Origin: Epiperipatus broadwayi
Lineage: Eukaryota; Onychophora; Udeonychophora; Euonychophora; Peripatidae
Reading direction: 5' to 3'
NCBI GenBank assembly: GCA_028023455.1
Contig: JAQFVV010012402.1
Location: forward strand, 13,000,292 to 13,064,291
DNA length: 64,000 nucleotides
Shown one piece after another: positions 1 to 10,207 of this stretch. The notes beneath the pieces were generated by a model. It was not told the origin of the DNA, did no database searches, and saw nothing but the letters and a program-made list of their open reading frames with translations. The position numbers were made by a program, and so were the translations under genes. Every line of letters begins with the position of its first letter. The stretch's first letter is position 1.

Positions 1-292
1 TAAAAAGCTGTAAACTCATTGTTCTAGCTGATGCATATTAGTAAGCATACCATCCTTGTTTGTTTACTATAAAAGTAATCACATGATAACCATTGCAATA
101 ATGAATGTATGGGGTCGATATTAGGAATTTATTTTGCTCCACTCCTTTAAGACATCAAAAAGAAATTAAAAGAGTATCGAACATATGGTGTGGATATTAA
201 GAATTTATATTGCTTGGTTTCTTTTAGGCATCAAAGAGAATTAAAGAGTATCCCTTCACTTAGCAGCAAACTCCTTTCTATAGCCAAAAATA
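1..292 (+). repeat. Interspersed repeat R1, copy A, with internal tandem duplication
   Basis: This stretch aligns along most of its length with 25100-25300: both read through a T-A-G-G-A-A-T-T-T core, a C-T-C-C-T-T-T-A-A-G segment and a shared end CCTTTCT(A/G)TAGCC. Copy A carries two successive versions of the core, at about 108-183 and 184-258 (period about 76 bp), where copy B has one. No ORF is present. I do not recognise the family; a SINE or an LTR fragment are both possible. The left end runs off the window. Confidence 0.6.
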
Positions 293-364
293 AAGTTATA
301 AATATAATTATAGAACCTGTAATAATAATTTTCCATAAAATAATTTAATACCAACAAATCATGA

Positions 365-615
365 CTTCACTGTCCATTGAAGTAGGAAGATTGACTATCT
401 TAATATAAACTGAGCTTTGATTGTATATATGTGTGGAGATGATAATCTGGACCAACTGACGAGAGCTGGTTTAGCATGAAATATGTATATTGACGATTGT
501 TTATCTATTCAACATGTGTGTGATCAAGTGTATCAGTGGTATGCAATAGCATGGATGGTTGAGGGTCATGTGAAAGACTGAGTTCAAACCCCCTATATAT
601 TACATATAGAGGTGC
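365..615 (+). repeat. SINE-like element S1 (tRNA-like B box plus hammerhead-like motif)
   Basis: The segment matches, in reverse complement, about 58618-58870, and parts of it recur at 3690-3835 and 59740-59965. Its right part holds GAGTTCAAACCCC, close to the tRNA B-box consensus GGTTCRANNCC; the copy at 58.94 kb reads GAGTTCGAATCCC, which fits better. The left-central part holds a hammerhead-like fold described separately. No protein is encoded. A small Pol III-derived retroelement is the simplest reading, but I cannot see a convincing A box. Confidence 0.6.
445..497 (+). ncRNA. Hammerhead ribozyme-like motif in S1
   Basis: The core reads CTGACGA (456-462), an imperfect stem II (463-477, GCT pairing AGC, with a G-U at the base and one A-A mismatch), GAA (478-480), then ATATGTAT (481-488), which pairs on itself to make a short stem III, followed by A489, the predicted cleavage nucleotide. 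Stem I pairs CCAA (452-455) with TTGA (490-493) and, past an internal loop, ATC (445-447) with GAT (495-497). All invariant core bases are present. Activity is inferred, not shown. Confidence 0.5.
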
Positions 616-670
616 AGGTATGAAAAAGTCTGTACTGTAGAAAAATTCATATTTATGAAAACATTTATTA

Positions 671-1803
671 AATTTATTAAGTGCAAGCAGATGATATAAT
701 AATAATGTGACAGGCTAAAACCTTTTAACAGATGCACATTAAAAATGCTTATGTGACAGCCAATCAAATGTAATAATGACTGCATGTGGAACTCTCAATT
801 CAAAAACACAAGTCATAAATATGATAAAAAGATGGAACCACTTTCTTCTCTACCTAAATTTATATATAAATAAGCCAGACTCAAGCATTCTGAACTAAGA
901 GCGTGAATCTTAAAACACCTTCACATTTAATTCACTAAATATTATATATAAATAAACAATGTGAAATCTTTCGATTTACTATGAAGTAATTTTCAAATCT
1001 AATAAAATGATAGTAACAAATGTAAATATATTAAATTTATTAAGTGCAAGCAGGTGATATAATAATAATGTGAAAGGCTAAAACTTTTAACAGATGCGCC
1101 TTAAAAATGCTTATGTGACAGCCAATCAGATCTAATAATGACTGCACGTGGAACTCTCAATACAAAAACACAAGCCAGAAATACAAAAAGAAGATGGAAC
1201 CACTTTTTTCTTTACTCAAATTTATATATAAATAAGCCAGACTTGAGCATTCTGAACTTATTTATATATAAATTTAAGTATATATAAATTTAAGTAGAGA
1301 AGAAGGTGGTTCCATCTTTTTCTCGTATTTCTGGCTTGTGGTTTTGATTTGAGAGTTCCATGTGCAGTCATTGTAACATCTGATTGGCTGTCAAATAAGC
1401 ATTTTTAAGGCACATCTGTTAAAGGTTTTAGCCTTTCATGTTATTATTATATCACCTGCTTGCGCTTAATAAATTTAATATATTTACATTTGTTACTATC
1501 ATTTCATTAGATTTGAAAATTACTTCATAGTAAATCGAAAGACTTCACATTGTTTATTTATATATAATATTTAGTGAATTAAATGTGGTGTTTTAAGTGT
1601 CATGCTCTTAGTTCAGAATGCTTGAGTCTGGCTTATTTATATATAAATTTAAGTAGAGAAGAAGGTGTTCCATCTTTTTCTCGTATTTCTGGCTTGTGTT
1701 TTTGAATTGAGAGTTCTATATGCAGTTATTATTACATCTGATTGGTTGTCACATAAGTATTTTTAAGACACATCTGCTAAAGTTTTAACCTTTCACATTA
1801 TTG
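671..1803. repeat. Long palindromic (fold-back) element, about 1.1 kb
   Basis: The left arm contains two direct copies of one unit starting near 671 and 1034 (period about 363 bp), each beginning AATTTATTAAGTGCAAGCAG. The right arm, about 1262-1803, is their reverse complement in mirrored order, so the whole can fold on an axis near 1251-1262. The arms differ by scattered substitutions and small indels. The right arm ends near 1803, about 28 bp short of the left. No ORF is present. It resembles a fold-back MITE or an inverted duplication of a tandem array. Confidence 0.75.
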
Positions 1804-1989
1804 AAAACATTTCTTGTATATTTTCACATATCAGGAGACATTTTTAGCCTTTTTGTATATTTTTAAATATAGACATATATATTTAGTCTAGATTTCTAGA
1901 AATAAAATGTTAAGGAACATTTTACTTAAGATTAAAATACTGTAGTTAATTATTTGATTTCAACTCACTAGAGAGCAGTATTGCAAAAC

Positions 1990-2095
1990 AAGGGAAAAGG
2001 AAGTTAAGGTGATTAACAGGTTTTTCTTGGAAGTGTGACTGAGAGATTTCTTACTTAGAAAAAGGAGAGGCCAAAGTGCATCATATCAATATTAG
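1990..2095 (+). repeat. LINE family L 3'-end fragment (old)
   Basis: The read GATTAACAGGTTTTTCTTGG through GAGAGATTTCTTACTTAG and GTGCATCATATCAA aligns with the 3' ends of the better-preserved copies at 4500-5125 (reverse), 13454-13645 and 40772-41165. It is divergent and lacks any coding sequence. Only the 3' terminal ~100 bp is present, as expected for a 5'-truncated non-LTR insertion. Confidence 0.5.
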
Positions 2096-2399
2096 ATGAA
2101 ATAAATATATAAGTAAAAACAAATAGCTAAATAGAATTAAGATGGATGAAACTTAATAGAAATTAACTAATGAAATTTACAATAAAGAAAGAGAGTGTTG
2201 TGGAAAATTTTGATGATATATTAAGTGAAAAAAGAAAAGACATATTGTTAAAGCAGAGGAAAGAGAATGTAAAAATCGTGAAGAAATTTTTGGAATACTT
2301 AATGAGTTTATAATAAGAGTATTGAGTGATGAAGAAATGAACAATGTGATTCAATAGAGATTGATTTAAGATAATATGATAAAATGGTCAAAACTGAAT

Positions 2400-2985
2400 A
2401 GAGCAAAAAAGTAAAAAGATATACTGGTAATATAGTGCAAATATTAGCAGAAGTGAGAAAATGTGCGAGGGATTTATTTAAGAGAACATTTTAAAATAAA
2501 ATTATAAGCATAAATAAGATTCCAGATGAATTGAAGAATATGAGGATTATATTATTATATAAAGGAAAGGAAAACGATTTAAATTGTTAAATGATTGTAG
2601 ACTAACAACACTAACTTTCACAGTTATAAAATATTTGCATATATTTTAATAGACATAGTTGGGGACTAAGACAGAAAAGATAAAATCTTGGAGGGATTCA
2701 GAATGGATTTTATTGTCTCCTCCTCCCCCTTTAGAATAGGCGGCAATTTATTTGTTGATACTCAACATATTAAAAATAATTCTTTGCAGCCTTTTTAGAT
2801 AAAGAAAAGTCTTGTGAAATGCTAGATATGAATAGATTGCAGAGTAATCTCAAAAATATGAAAAATAGGTTTGGAATTAAGACGATTAATTTAAATTTAT
2901 TTTTTTTTTTTAAAGAATGCTTTTTATAAATAGGTGAGATAGAGAATTCGTGGAAATTATTCAGGATGAAATAGGACATCTTTAT
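2400..2985 (+). pseudogene. Decayed non-LTR reverse transcriptase
   Basis: In shifting frames the plus strand yields pieces in the order expected for a non-LTR RT. IPDELKNMRIILLYKGKEND (about 2523-2582) resembles the P-x-x-W-K-x-A-x-I-x-P-I-Y-K-G-K region. A KILEGFRMDF piece near 2690 resembles the E-x-Q-x-G-F-R segment. AAFLDKEKSCEMLDMNRL (about 2788-2841) resembles the A-F-x-D-x-x-K-A-F-D block that carries a catalytic Asp. Stops and frameshifts separate these pieces, so it cannot be expressed. The clade is not clear. The purine-rich sequence down to about 4230 may be the rest of the same element, interrupted by a SINE-like copy near 3.75 kb. Confidence 0.55.
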
Positions 2986-3689
2986 TATTTATTTTGTTCG
3001 TTTTGTGTGTGTGTGTGTGTGTGCAAATTGAAGATTAAAATAAAAAGAGTGGAATTTTCCATAGTAGGAACCATAAAAAATACTTAATATTGTGGCTACG
3101 CTGATAGGGCATTTTTGCAAATATTTGTTTAATCGAGAAGTATATAGAGATATGAAGAAATAGAAAAATTAAATTCCATGATGATAAAATTAAGGTATTA
3201 ATAATACTTGAGGTAAATAATAAATATTTTGTCTTGAAAAAGTTGAGAAATATAGGTATTCTATCAAATGAACAGGTAGGAATTAGAGTTGAAGTTTAGG
3301 TTGAATCAAATTAATTAAATATTTAGACCCCTTTTTGTGTAATAAATATGAGATATATAGAATTATTTGGAAAAGTCTGATGGTACCTCCTTTAACATTT
3401 GATAATGTGGCACTTTCTATTGATCAAAGAAAGTAGATTAGTGTTGGGTGGTAAATTGGAAGTAAAAAATAAGATATTACATACAGGACAGAGAAAGGTA
3501 AATAACTCCATGTGTAAATTTAAAAAATCAGATATATTAATCTTTAACTGAGGTTTAAAGTTTATATCTGTGCTAGAGATAATCTCTAGTTTCGAAAATG
3601 ATTAGTAATAATCATTAGTGTATTTATCTGAAATGGATGGCGTCAAAGTTGTGAGTAGAGGGAGTTGGACAATGGTAAATGAAAATGTA
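2986..3689. other. AT-rich stretch, possible LINE remnant
   Basis: A (GT)n run sits at about 3003-3023. The remainder is purine-biased on the plus strand, consistent with heavily eroded LINE coding sequence continuing from 2.4-2.98 kb, but no alignable motif is left. Nothing else is supported. Confidence 0.3.
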
Positions 3690-3835
3690 ACAATTTACTC
3701 TAGATAAATACTTTGCATATAATAGAGATATATATGAGAGATAGTAACCTGGGCCAACTGATGAGGGCTGGTTCAACATGAAATGCATCTTGGGGGTCAT
3801 TTGTCTTTTATTATATGTTTATTTATATGAATTTA
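3690..3835 (+). repeat. SINE-like element S2, partial
   Basis: The segment aligns with 420-510 of S1 through GATAGTAACCTGGGCCAACT, GGGCTGGTTCAACATGAAAT and GGGGTCATTTGTC. The B-box half is missing. It lies inside the eroded LINE sequence, suggesting it inserted there. Confidence 0.5.
3747..3797 (+). ncRNA. Hammerhead ribozyme-like motif in S2
   Basis: CTGATGA (3758-3764), a weak stem II (3765-3779), GAA (3780-3782), the self-complementary hexamer ATGCAT (3783-3788) as stem III and C3789 as cleavage nucleotide. Stem I pairs CCAA (3754-3757) with TTGG (3790-3793), then ACC (3747-3749) with GGT (3795-3797). The outer pair in S1 is ATC with GAT, so the central position changed on both sides. Stem II has mismatches and may not form in this copy. 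Confidence 0.45.
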
Positions 3836-3839
3836 AAAA

Positions 3840-4495
3840 GAAAGGGGAAGTATGGAGGTGTTTATTATATCTAAAAAATAAGATTACTTAAAAGTAAATA
3901 GAATCAACACCATTTTTTTTAATGAGAAAAATTAAAAAATATTTGGAGGGCTACAATTTAAGAATTAAAATACATTTTAAAAAAGTGTTTAATTGAACTA
4001 TTTAAACAACAATTACAGTAAGTTAGAAAAGTGTTACAATATACAAAGTTAATAAATAACCAAAATGTATATCTATATATCATAAAAGAAATGGAATACT
4101 GTAAATGTGTAGAGAATTTATTATAGATGCATAAATATTAAAAAGCTGGAGAAAGAGGGTAGATAAGTTGGTTAGAAAAAAGGAAGCTGAGGAAAATGAA
4201 TATAAATAAAAAAAGAGAATTATGTAAGAATAAAATATGAAAAAATGTCTGGAGGTTTATTTTTATACCGCTGATATAGTAAAACTTTTAATTTTAAAAC
4301 CGATTTTTATTTATTTTTTTTAAAAAAGAAAAACCAACGAAAAATAACTTTTTATGTCTCTAACTTTTGTCTCAGTGAAGTCAAAGTATTTCTCACCTCC
4401 ACCCCCAATTAAAAGAAGATCGAAAGTTTTGACTTTTTCAACTTTCGTTTTCTTTTAGTTTTTAAAATAATATGGCAACTTTTTTTGCGCACGAA
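3840..4495. other. AT-rich, no supported gene
   Basis: The first ~400 bp are purine-rich on the plus strand and may be LINE residue. From about 4310 to 4480 the sequence changes to a pyrimidine-rich stretch with TTTCTCACCTCCACCCCC. I see no ORF, repeat partner or RNA fold that I can support. Confidence 0.3.
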
Positions 4496-4499
4496 GCAC

Positions 4500-5128
4500 A
4501 AAACATGATGATGTGATGTACTGTAGCTTCTCCTTAAACGAAGTCAAGAATCTCTCAGCAATTATGCCCAGAGAAACCTGTTAGCCACTTTATTTTCCAT
4601 TCCCCACTCTAAGTTTTCCCATATTCAGCTCCATTCCATTTCCACAACATAATCTTTTGTCAACTCTATGACCTTTATATCTAAATTCTCCTTATCTTTT
4701 CCCAAACCCAGCATAAAAACCAAGAATCCACTTTCTGTATAATCACTTTTTTCATATTTATTCTTCCATAACTTCATTATAGGTACCCTTTCTGTTTTCA
4801 AGCATTTACATTCAATTAACAGATGCCTAATATTTTCTATACCTTCCTTACATAATTTACAGACTAAATCACCCATATTTTTCCATTTACATGTATATTC
4901 TCTTGTTGCTAAAGATCCCACTCGAGCCTTAAACAATAAACTACTTTCCTTACTATTATCATTTATTAACTCGCACCTAATATTCTGTTTATTTCTATAT
5001 ATATTTAAACTCTTTTTACTCTCCATACTAGTTCTCCATCGCTGTAACTCCTTATTCTTTATTAACAAATCTATTCTTTTATCCCATTCCTTACCACTAT
5101 AATACTCAACAACAGACTGTAATATTTC
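4500..5128 (-). pseudogene. LINE family L, ORF2 C-terminus with CCHC zinc knuckle
   Basis: On the minus strand an open frame runs from about 5125 to 4625 (roughly 165 codons; no ATG is needed because the copy is 5'-truncated). It carries CKLCKEGIENIRHLLIEC, a C-x2-C-x8-H-x4-C knuckle of the kind found at the C-terminus of many non-LTR ORF2 proteins, where it follows the RT domain and probably binds nucleic acid. A non-coding 3' end follows, ending in TACATCACATCATCA near 4505. Three more 5'-truncated copies of this family lie in the window (1990, 13454, 40772). The 5' junction near 5128 abuts unrelated, more GC-rich sequence. I cannot assign a clade from this segment. Confidence 0.65.
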
Positions 5129-5290
5129 TGTGCGACACCATCAAGTGGCCTGAAATGGCTAAGATAAACAAAACTGTTTTCTTAGCCCTAAATCAGACCG
5201 CGTAAACGGCATTTGTAGGTGTTTTTTCCTGGCAACAATGCTATCTTAGGTGGCCAAGCCCGGCTAAAAATAGGGGGGGGGGTTAACTAA
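5129..5290. other. GC-richer island, unidentified
   Basis: This 160-bp segment stands out by base composition from its AT-rich surroundings. It contains CCATCAAGTGGCCTGAAATG and CAGACCGCGTAAACGGC, and ends in a run of ten G. No ORF or repeat partner is visible, though a similarly GC-rich island lies at 38380-38530. It could be the end of an unrecognised mobile element. Confidence 0.3.
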
Positions 5291-6055
5291 ATATATAAAA
5301 TTTAATAATTTATTTATATATATAAATAATTGTTTAAATTTTTATTTTCTTAAGCGTTATTAAATGATTATTATAAATGGGTATAAATAATAACCTAAGT
5401 ATCTATAAATATAAAGGTAATAACAGATTAATTTAAAGAGGATAAAATATATGTTATATAAAAATATGATGTTAAAAGTATATATTGTGATATTTATATT
5501 TTTATCTCATATTTAATTCGATATAATTATAGTATATTTATATTCAATCCTGACTTGTAATTCTGTATAGTTTATTATTGGTAATAGATATAAGAAACAA
5601 ATATAGTTTGGAGATGAAAATCAGGAAAATTGCATTATTAAAATTGGAAACAGGTGGTTAGTATTTAGTTGTACTAGATATACTAAATATATATAGGTAT
5701 TTCTTACTTTATGATGTACCAAAATACATTATATTAATTTTCATGTGAATAAAATAAAATATAACATTAAGTTTTTTCAAGATATAATAAGTTTTCATAG
5801 TTTTAAAGTATACAATATAATATTTTATTAAAAAAAATTGAGTGGGATGTTGGCATAGAGTGAAAGAGATCAAAAGTAGTAAATATCATAAAAGATAATA
5901 GAAAAAGAATATGAGAATTTTAGACTATTAAAGTAACATTATTTTGTTTTAAAGAAAATGCATTTTTTTTTAAAATCTTCCTATCAATTTATAGTCATCA
6001 TACTGGTGTAAATTATATTTGTTAACAGAAGCTTTAAACAATAATGATTACAAAT
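5291..6055. other. AT-rich stretch, nothing recognised
   Basis: Long A/T runs with only very short ORFs. No repeat partner, RNA gene or motif was found. Confidence 0.6.
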
Positions 6056-6059
6056 AATG

Positions 6060-6500
6060 AACATAGAAAATCATTGATCATAATATGATGTTATAGCATA
6101 CTAAGTATATATAATTTTAAACAGGCAAAACTCTTCATACAGTAGTGCTACCCTGTGCCAACCAGAGTAATCAATGGATGCCAGAAGGCCTGTGCATAAA
6201 ATTCCCATCTAGTGCCTACTCATCCAATGTCCCCAGACTAGTTTCAGGCTTGAGGCCTTCATCAGTGAGAAGCCTTGGATCTGAGAGCACTGTACCTAGA
6301 TCTTAGGATCTAATGCAACCCTCCAGCAGTCATCTTTTATCTCTACTTAAGTACAAAACTATGAGAATGAAATTGAAAACACAAAAATATTTTTAATCTA
6401 AGCTTATATAGTCATATAGGGTGGCACTACTATATGGAGAGTTTCACCTGTTTAATAATGGTTATGTGCTAGCATAAGAGATGATGATCATGTAATGTTT
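6060..6500 (-). mobile_element. TIR-bearing element M1 (about 335-440 bp) with hammerhead-like core
   Basis: The ends are inverted repeats: AAACAGGCAAAACTCTTCAT at about 6120 matches, reversed, ATGGAGAGTTTCACCTGTTT ending near 6452, and the similarity continues through TAGTGCTACCCT / AGGGTGGCACTA. Further outward the right flank (ATGATGATCATG near 6482) matches flanks of copies M2 and M3. The body contains a hammerhead-like fold on the minus strand. Related copies are M2 (8556-8910), M3 (9000-9186) and M4 (9187-9440). No protein is encoded. A MITE or a piece of a Penelope-like element are both possible. Confidence 0.65.
6222..6280 (-). ncRNA. Hammerhead ribozyme-like motif in M1
   Basis: Read on the minus strand: ATCCAA (6280-6275), an inner loop, TTCTCA (6271-6266), CTGATGA (6265-6259), stem II AGGC-loop-GCCT (6258-6246), GAA (6245-6243), ACTAGT (6242-6237, a palindrome acting as stem III), C6236 as cleavage nucleotide, TGGGGA (6235-6230), then TTGGAT (6227-6222). 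TTCTCA pairs fully with TGGGGA (two G-U), and ATCCAA pairs fully with TTGGAT, giving a stem I of 6+6 bp with an internal loop. The only deviation is an A-U instead of the usual G-C at the base of stem II. Confidence 0.6.
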
Positions 6501-8555
6501 ATATATAATTTTATTGGGTAAGAAAACAAAATCAAGCTATAACAATAAAACCACATATTATTAAAAGAGGATATTGAATTTTAGTTCTTGACAATTATAA
6601 ATAAGGGAAAATAAAAATGTTTGAATGTGCAAATAATTTTATTGTGACATATTGTTATATAATTTTCTTTATATTGTTATTTGTTAAAGTATTTATTAGT
6701 TCAAATATGATTATTAAAAATTTTGTAAATAATATGTTAATAAAGTTATGTTTATAAGTTGATTTAAGTATTTAGAGTTGTGTTTCTTTGGTCTAAATCA
6801 TCATCACTAAATCATCTTCACAGAGTACTAATTGTACTACACACATTAATTAAAGTGTAAAATTTAATCAAGAATAAATTTAATAATAGGATAATGTATA
6901 GTAATTATGTAACAATAACATATTTTAAAAGATATATTACAAAATACTATGATCACATAAGTCATTAATGAAGTATATATTTTAAATGTAGCAAAATAGG
7001 TTTATTTATTGGAAAATCAGATTATTAATTATTTTATTGTTAAGATTATATAATAATTAATTGATGAAACATTATATTACTTTTACAATGCTTTATTATC
7101 CACCCTTTTCTTCTGTTTACAGTTTTGATTGCCCCAGCAATCTTCCTCAGAACCTTATATCTCCTAATTTCACTGTTACAATCAAATTTTTATATATTAT
7201 TATATTATTAAAATATTATAAAACATAAAAACATAAAATAGTAAGATAATTTTATTTATAATTATGATAATTAATTAAACCATATATATATAATTATAAT
7301 AATTAACAGGTTTTTTTAAAAATTATTATATTACTTATGGAATTAAGTAAAATCCCTCCTTATATCTTATATGGTGAATAAATAGCTAATTAAAAATCAG
7401 TGATAATCCTGAGATCTCTTTAGCATAATATTAGTAGTTGTAGTAGTAGTATGAATTATAGCTCTATAAGAATAGTAATGATTAAAACAAATATATAGTA
7501 AAGTGGTAGTTTAAACTTATTAATTAATTCACATTCAAGCTAATGATTATAGATATTTTATTATATTTATGTAGGTATTATTGTTAGCCATGGGAATATC
7601 TAGATACTTAATAAGGAGGAGTATCTTAGTATTCTTATACCATTGAGCAGCTACTTGGGTATTTGTTTAATGTTAAAGGTTTTGTGACCTTGTCTAATAG
7701 AATATGTAGTATAAATTTAAAATAATTTAGAAATAATTGGAGTATAAAATTGTAACTAAATAAAATACAGCCTAATTTATGGACTTCTAATGTTTTCTAT
7801 AGATCATCATCCTGTTAGCAAGGTACAATATATATATATATATTCAAGCTACTAGAATATTTAAGTCTATATAGAGAGTATATATAAATTTTAAAAAATC
7901 TTAATTAAAAAGTTGCTATATTGAATAAAATAAGTAAGCATAACAGAATAAGGAATGAACTATATAGAAAAAAGGTGGATAAATTTTTAATTATGATTTT
8001 AAATACAGTTATTCATGATTAGATACAATTGAAATAAACTGCAAGAAGATTAGAGAGCATACTTTGTGTAGCAAAATTTAGAAATTTATTTACTCACACA
8101 TTACATGACTTTATCATTTTATCAATATGAATTAATGTATTTGTTAAGAAAAAATGTGTGTTAGCATATACTAGATAGTTCAATATTCATTTCACAATTG
8201 ACAAAGGAAAACTTTATTTAAAAAGTTATAAAGTATTGGCCAACAATAATAGAATTATGAAAAAGTTAATTTTAAAAGCAAACAACTGAACTGTGAAAAT
8301 TAAGTGGATTATAAAATTATTTCTATAATATTTTAATGTCATTTGATATTTATGTTTTTTTTTTTTTGTTATTGATATAAACAAAAAGCAAAGATACATC
8401 TGAAAGTGCTAACACAAGGCTTAAAATATGAGCAAACAGTTTAAACTTTGTGGCTAATTGTTCTAAAGTGCAAAATATAAAATGTGCTAACACACATAAG
8501 CAAACAAAGGCTTAAGATAATTTAAAAATATTTCACACAATCATCTACTTTAATA
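6501..8555. other. AT-rich stretch without supported genes
   Basis: The region holds microsatellite-like AT runs (for example TATATATATATATAT near 7830) and no ORF above chance. A splice-acceptor-like sequence, TTCTTCTGTTTACAG, sits near 7123, but the following sequence does not resemble a known exon. Confidence 0.5.
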
Positions 8556-8910
8556 ATAACAATAATGATCACATGATCACTTCCTTATGCTTGCACAAGG
8601 TCTTTACACAGAGGCTAAACCCTCCATACTGTAGTACCAGAGTAATCAGCGAATGCAATAAATTTTGTGCATAAAATCTCTATCTAATGCCTACTCATCC
8701 AATATCCCCACATTAGTTTCTAGCTTATGGCTTTCATCAGTGAGGTCCTTGGATCTGAGAGCACTGCATTTAGATCTTAGAATCGATTGCAACCTTCCAG
8801 CAGCCACCTTTTATCTTATTAGCTAACTATAAAGCTTTAAGTCCAAATGAAAACACAATAATGTTTTCAATTCAATCTCATTAGCTTGTATAGTTGTATA
8901 GATCTGAACT
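8556..8910 (-). mobile_element. Element M2, second copy of the M family
   Basis: It aligns with M1 through TTTGTGCATAAAATCTCTAT, GCCTACTCATCCAATATCCC and GGATCTGAGAGCACTGCATT. The hammerhead segment (about 8697-8757, minus strand) keeps CTGATGA, GAAAC and the ATCCAA/TTGGAT outer stem. Its stem III hexamer has mutated to ACTAAT and stem II has lost its basal pair, so this copy is probably inactive. The right TIR is not obvious. Confidence 0.6.
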
Positions 8911-8999
8911 TAGTTCAGCATCCATACCTTTTGGTGTTTTCAGTTCTTTAATAACAACAGTCACCATAATCCTATTGGACAGGATTGGTATTAACCACT

Positions 9000-9440
9000 A
9001 AACATCATATGATCACCATTCTTTATGCTTATACAAACTATTTGCACATGTTAAACTCTCCATACAGTAGAGTCATTCAGTGCAAGCCAGAGTAATCAAT
9101 GAATGCAAGAAGGTTTGTGCATAAAATCCTTATCCTGGGCCTACTTATCCAATATCTCCAGACTAGTTTCTAGCTTGATGAACTTGTTGGATTCAACGCT
9201 TTATAGTTAGCTAATAAGGTAAAATGTGGTTTCTGGAGAGTTGCAATCCCGGATCTCAGCTCTAAGGCTCCTCACTGATGAAAGCCACAAGTTAGAAACT
9301 AGTCTGGGAATATTGGATGAGTAGGCATTAGATAGGGATTTTATGCACAAACCTTTTTGCATCCGCTGATTACTCTGGCTTGTACTGAATGTTACTACCA
9401 TCTAAATAATGATGATGATAATCATAATAATAATGATCAT
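9000..9440. mobile_element. Elements M3 and M4, tail-to-tail inverted pair
   Basis: M3 (9000-9186) reads as M1 does and breaks off within the hammerhead region at AGACTAGTTTCTAGCTTGAT. M4 (9187-9440) is the reverse complement of the family and contains the whole hammerhead segment in plus orientation (about 9255-9325: CTGATGA, GAAACTAGTC, TTGGAT), with weakened stems. Both outer ends carry ATGATCA-type and (ATG)n sequence, so the pair forms one large inverted repeat. Inverted partial copies of this kind are frequent among Penelope-like elements. Confidence 0.6.
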
Positions 9441-9444
9441 TTAA

Positions 9445-10205
9445 TTTAGTACATTTAACAGATTTTACATCCAAATAAAAATTCACATTTAACATGGTTC
9501 ACCAAACATTTTCAGAGTTTTTTGTACACTAGTCACAAATGTTCTATCATTTGGTTCAAACATATTAACAACACTAGAGTATTTATTATATAGTCTAGGT
9601 AATCTTAGTACTGAATTTTTTATAGTTTCATTTTTAAACTTGAATGTTATATGAATAATGTTCATTATGAGGATACATTTGTTATGGACAGAGATCTCAT
9701 TTTTAAATTGGTATTACTGTCTAAAAGTATTCAGCTCAGCAGAAATAAAAAACAAGATAAATTTGATAAGAACATTTATACTGATTTTATTGAATGAATA
9801 ATAATTTGAATTATAATATCAAAGAGATTTTACTTTTCAAAATGTTCATTTTCCATTTAAGTAAAACTTAATACAATGAATTTTTTTTATCTTTCTTGGT
9901 TATATAGTCTTTTCTGTTAATGTATATTTCATATTTCATCATGTTGTTTATGTACATATAAAAGTTATATTGTATATATTCAATTGTTGTATAAAATAAA
10001 TTTCTTATTATAGTTAAGAATAATTTATATTGGAATGATGTAAACTTCAGTCTGATTATTATCCATGGCTATTGTCAATGTAGGGTAAAAATTTTGTATA
10101 GTCACTTCACATTGAACTCAGTCACAGCTGGTAACCATTTCCCCCTAGACAAGCATATATTTTTATTCATATTGAGACCATTATGTGTCTTATGGAATAC
10201 AACAA
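9445..10205. other. AT-rich stretch, nothing recognised
   Basis: No ORF, repeat partner or RNA structure that I can support. Confidence 0.55.
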
Positions 10206-10207
10206 TG

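Noticed and set aside
7100-7190. Splice-acceptor-like TTCTTCTGTTTACAG with a possible exon
   Set aside because: The following frame closes quickly, has no similarity I recognise, and no donor fits nearby.
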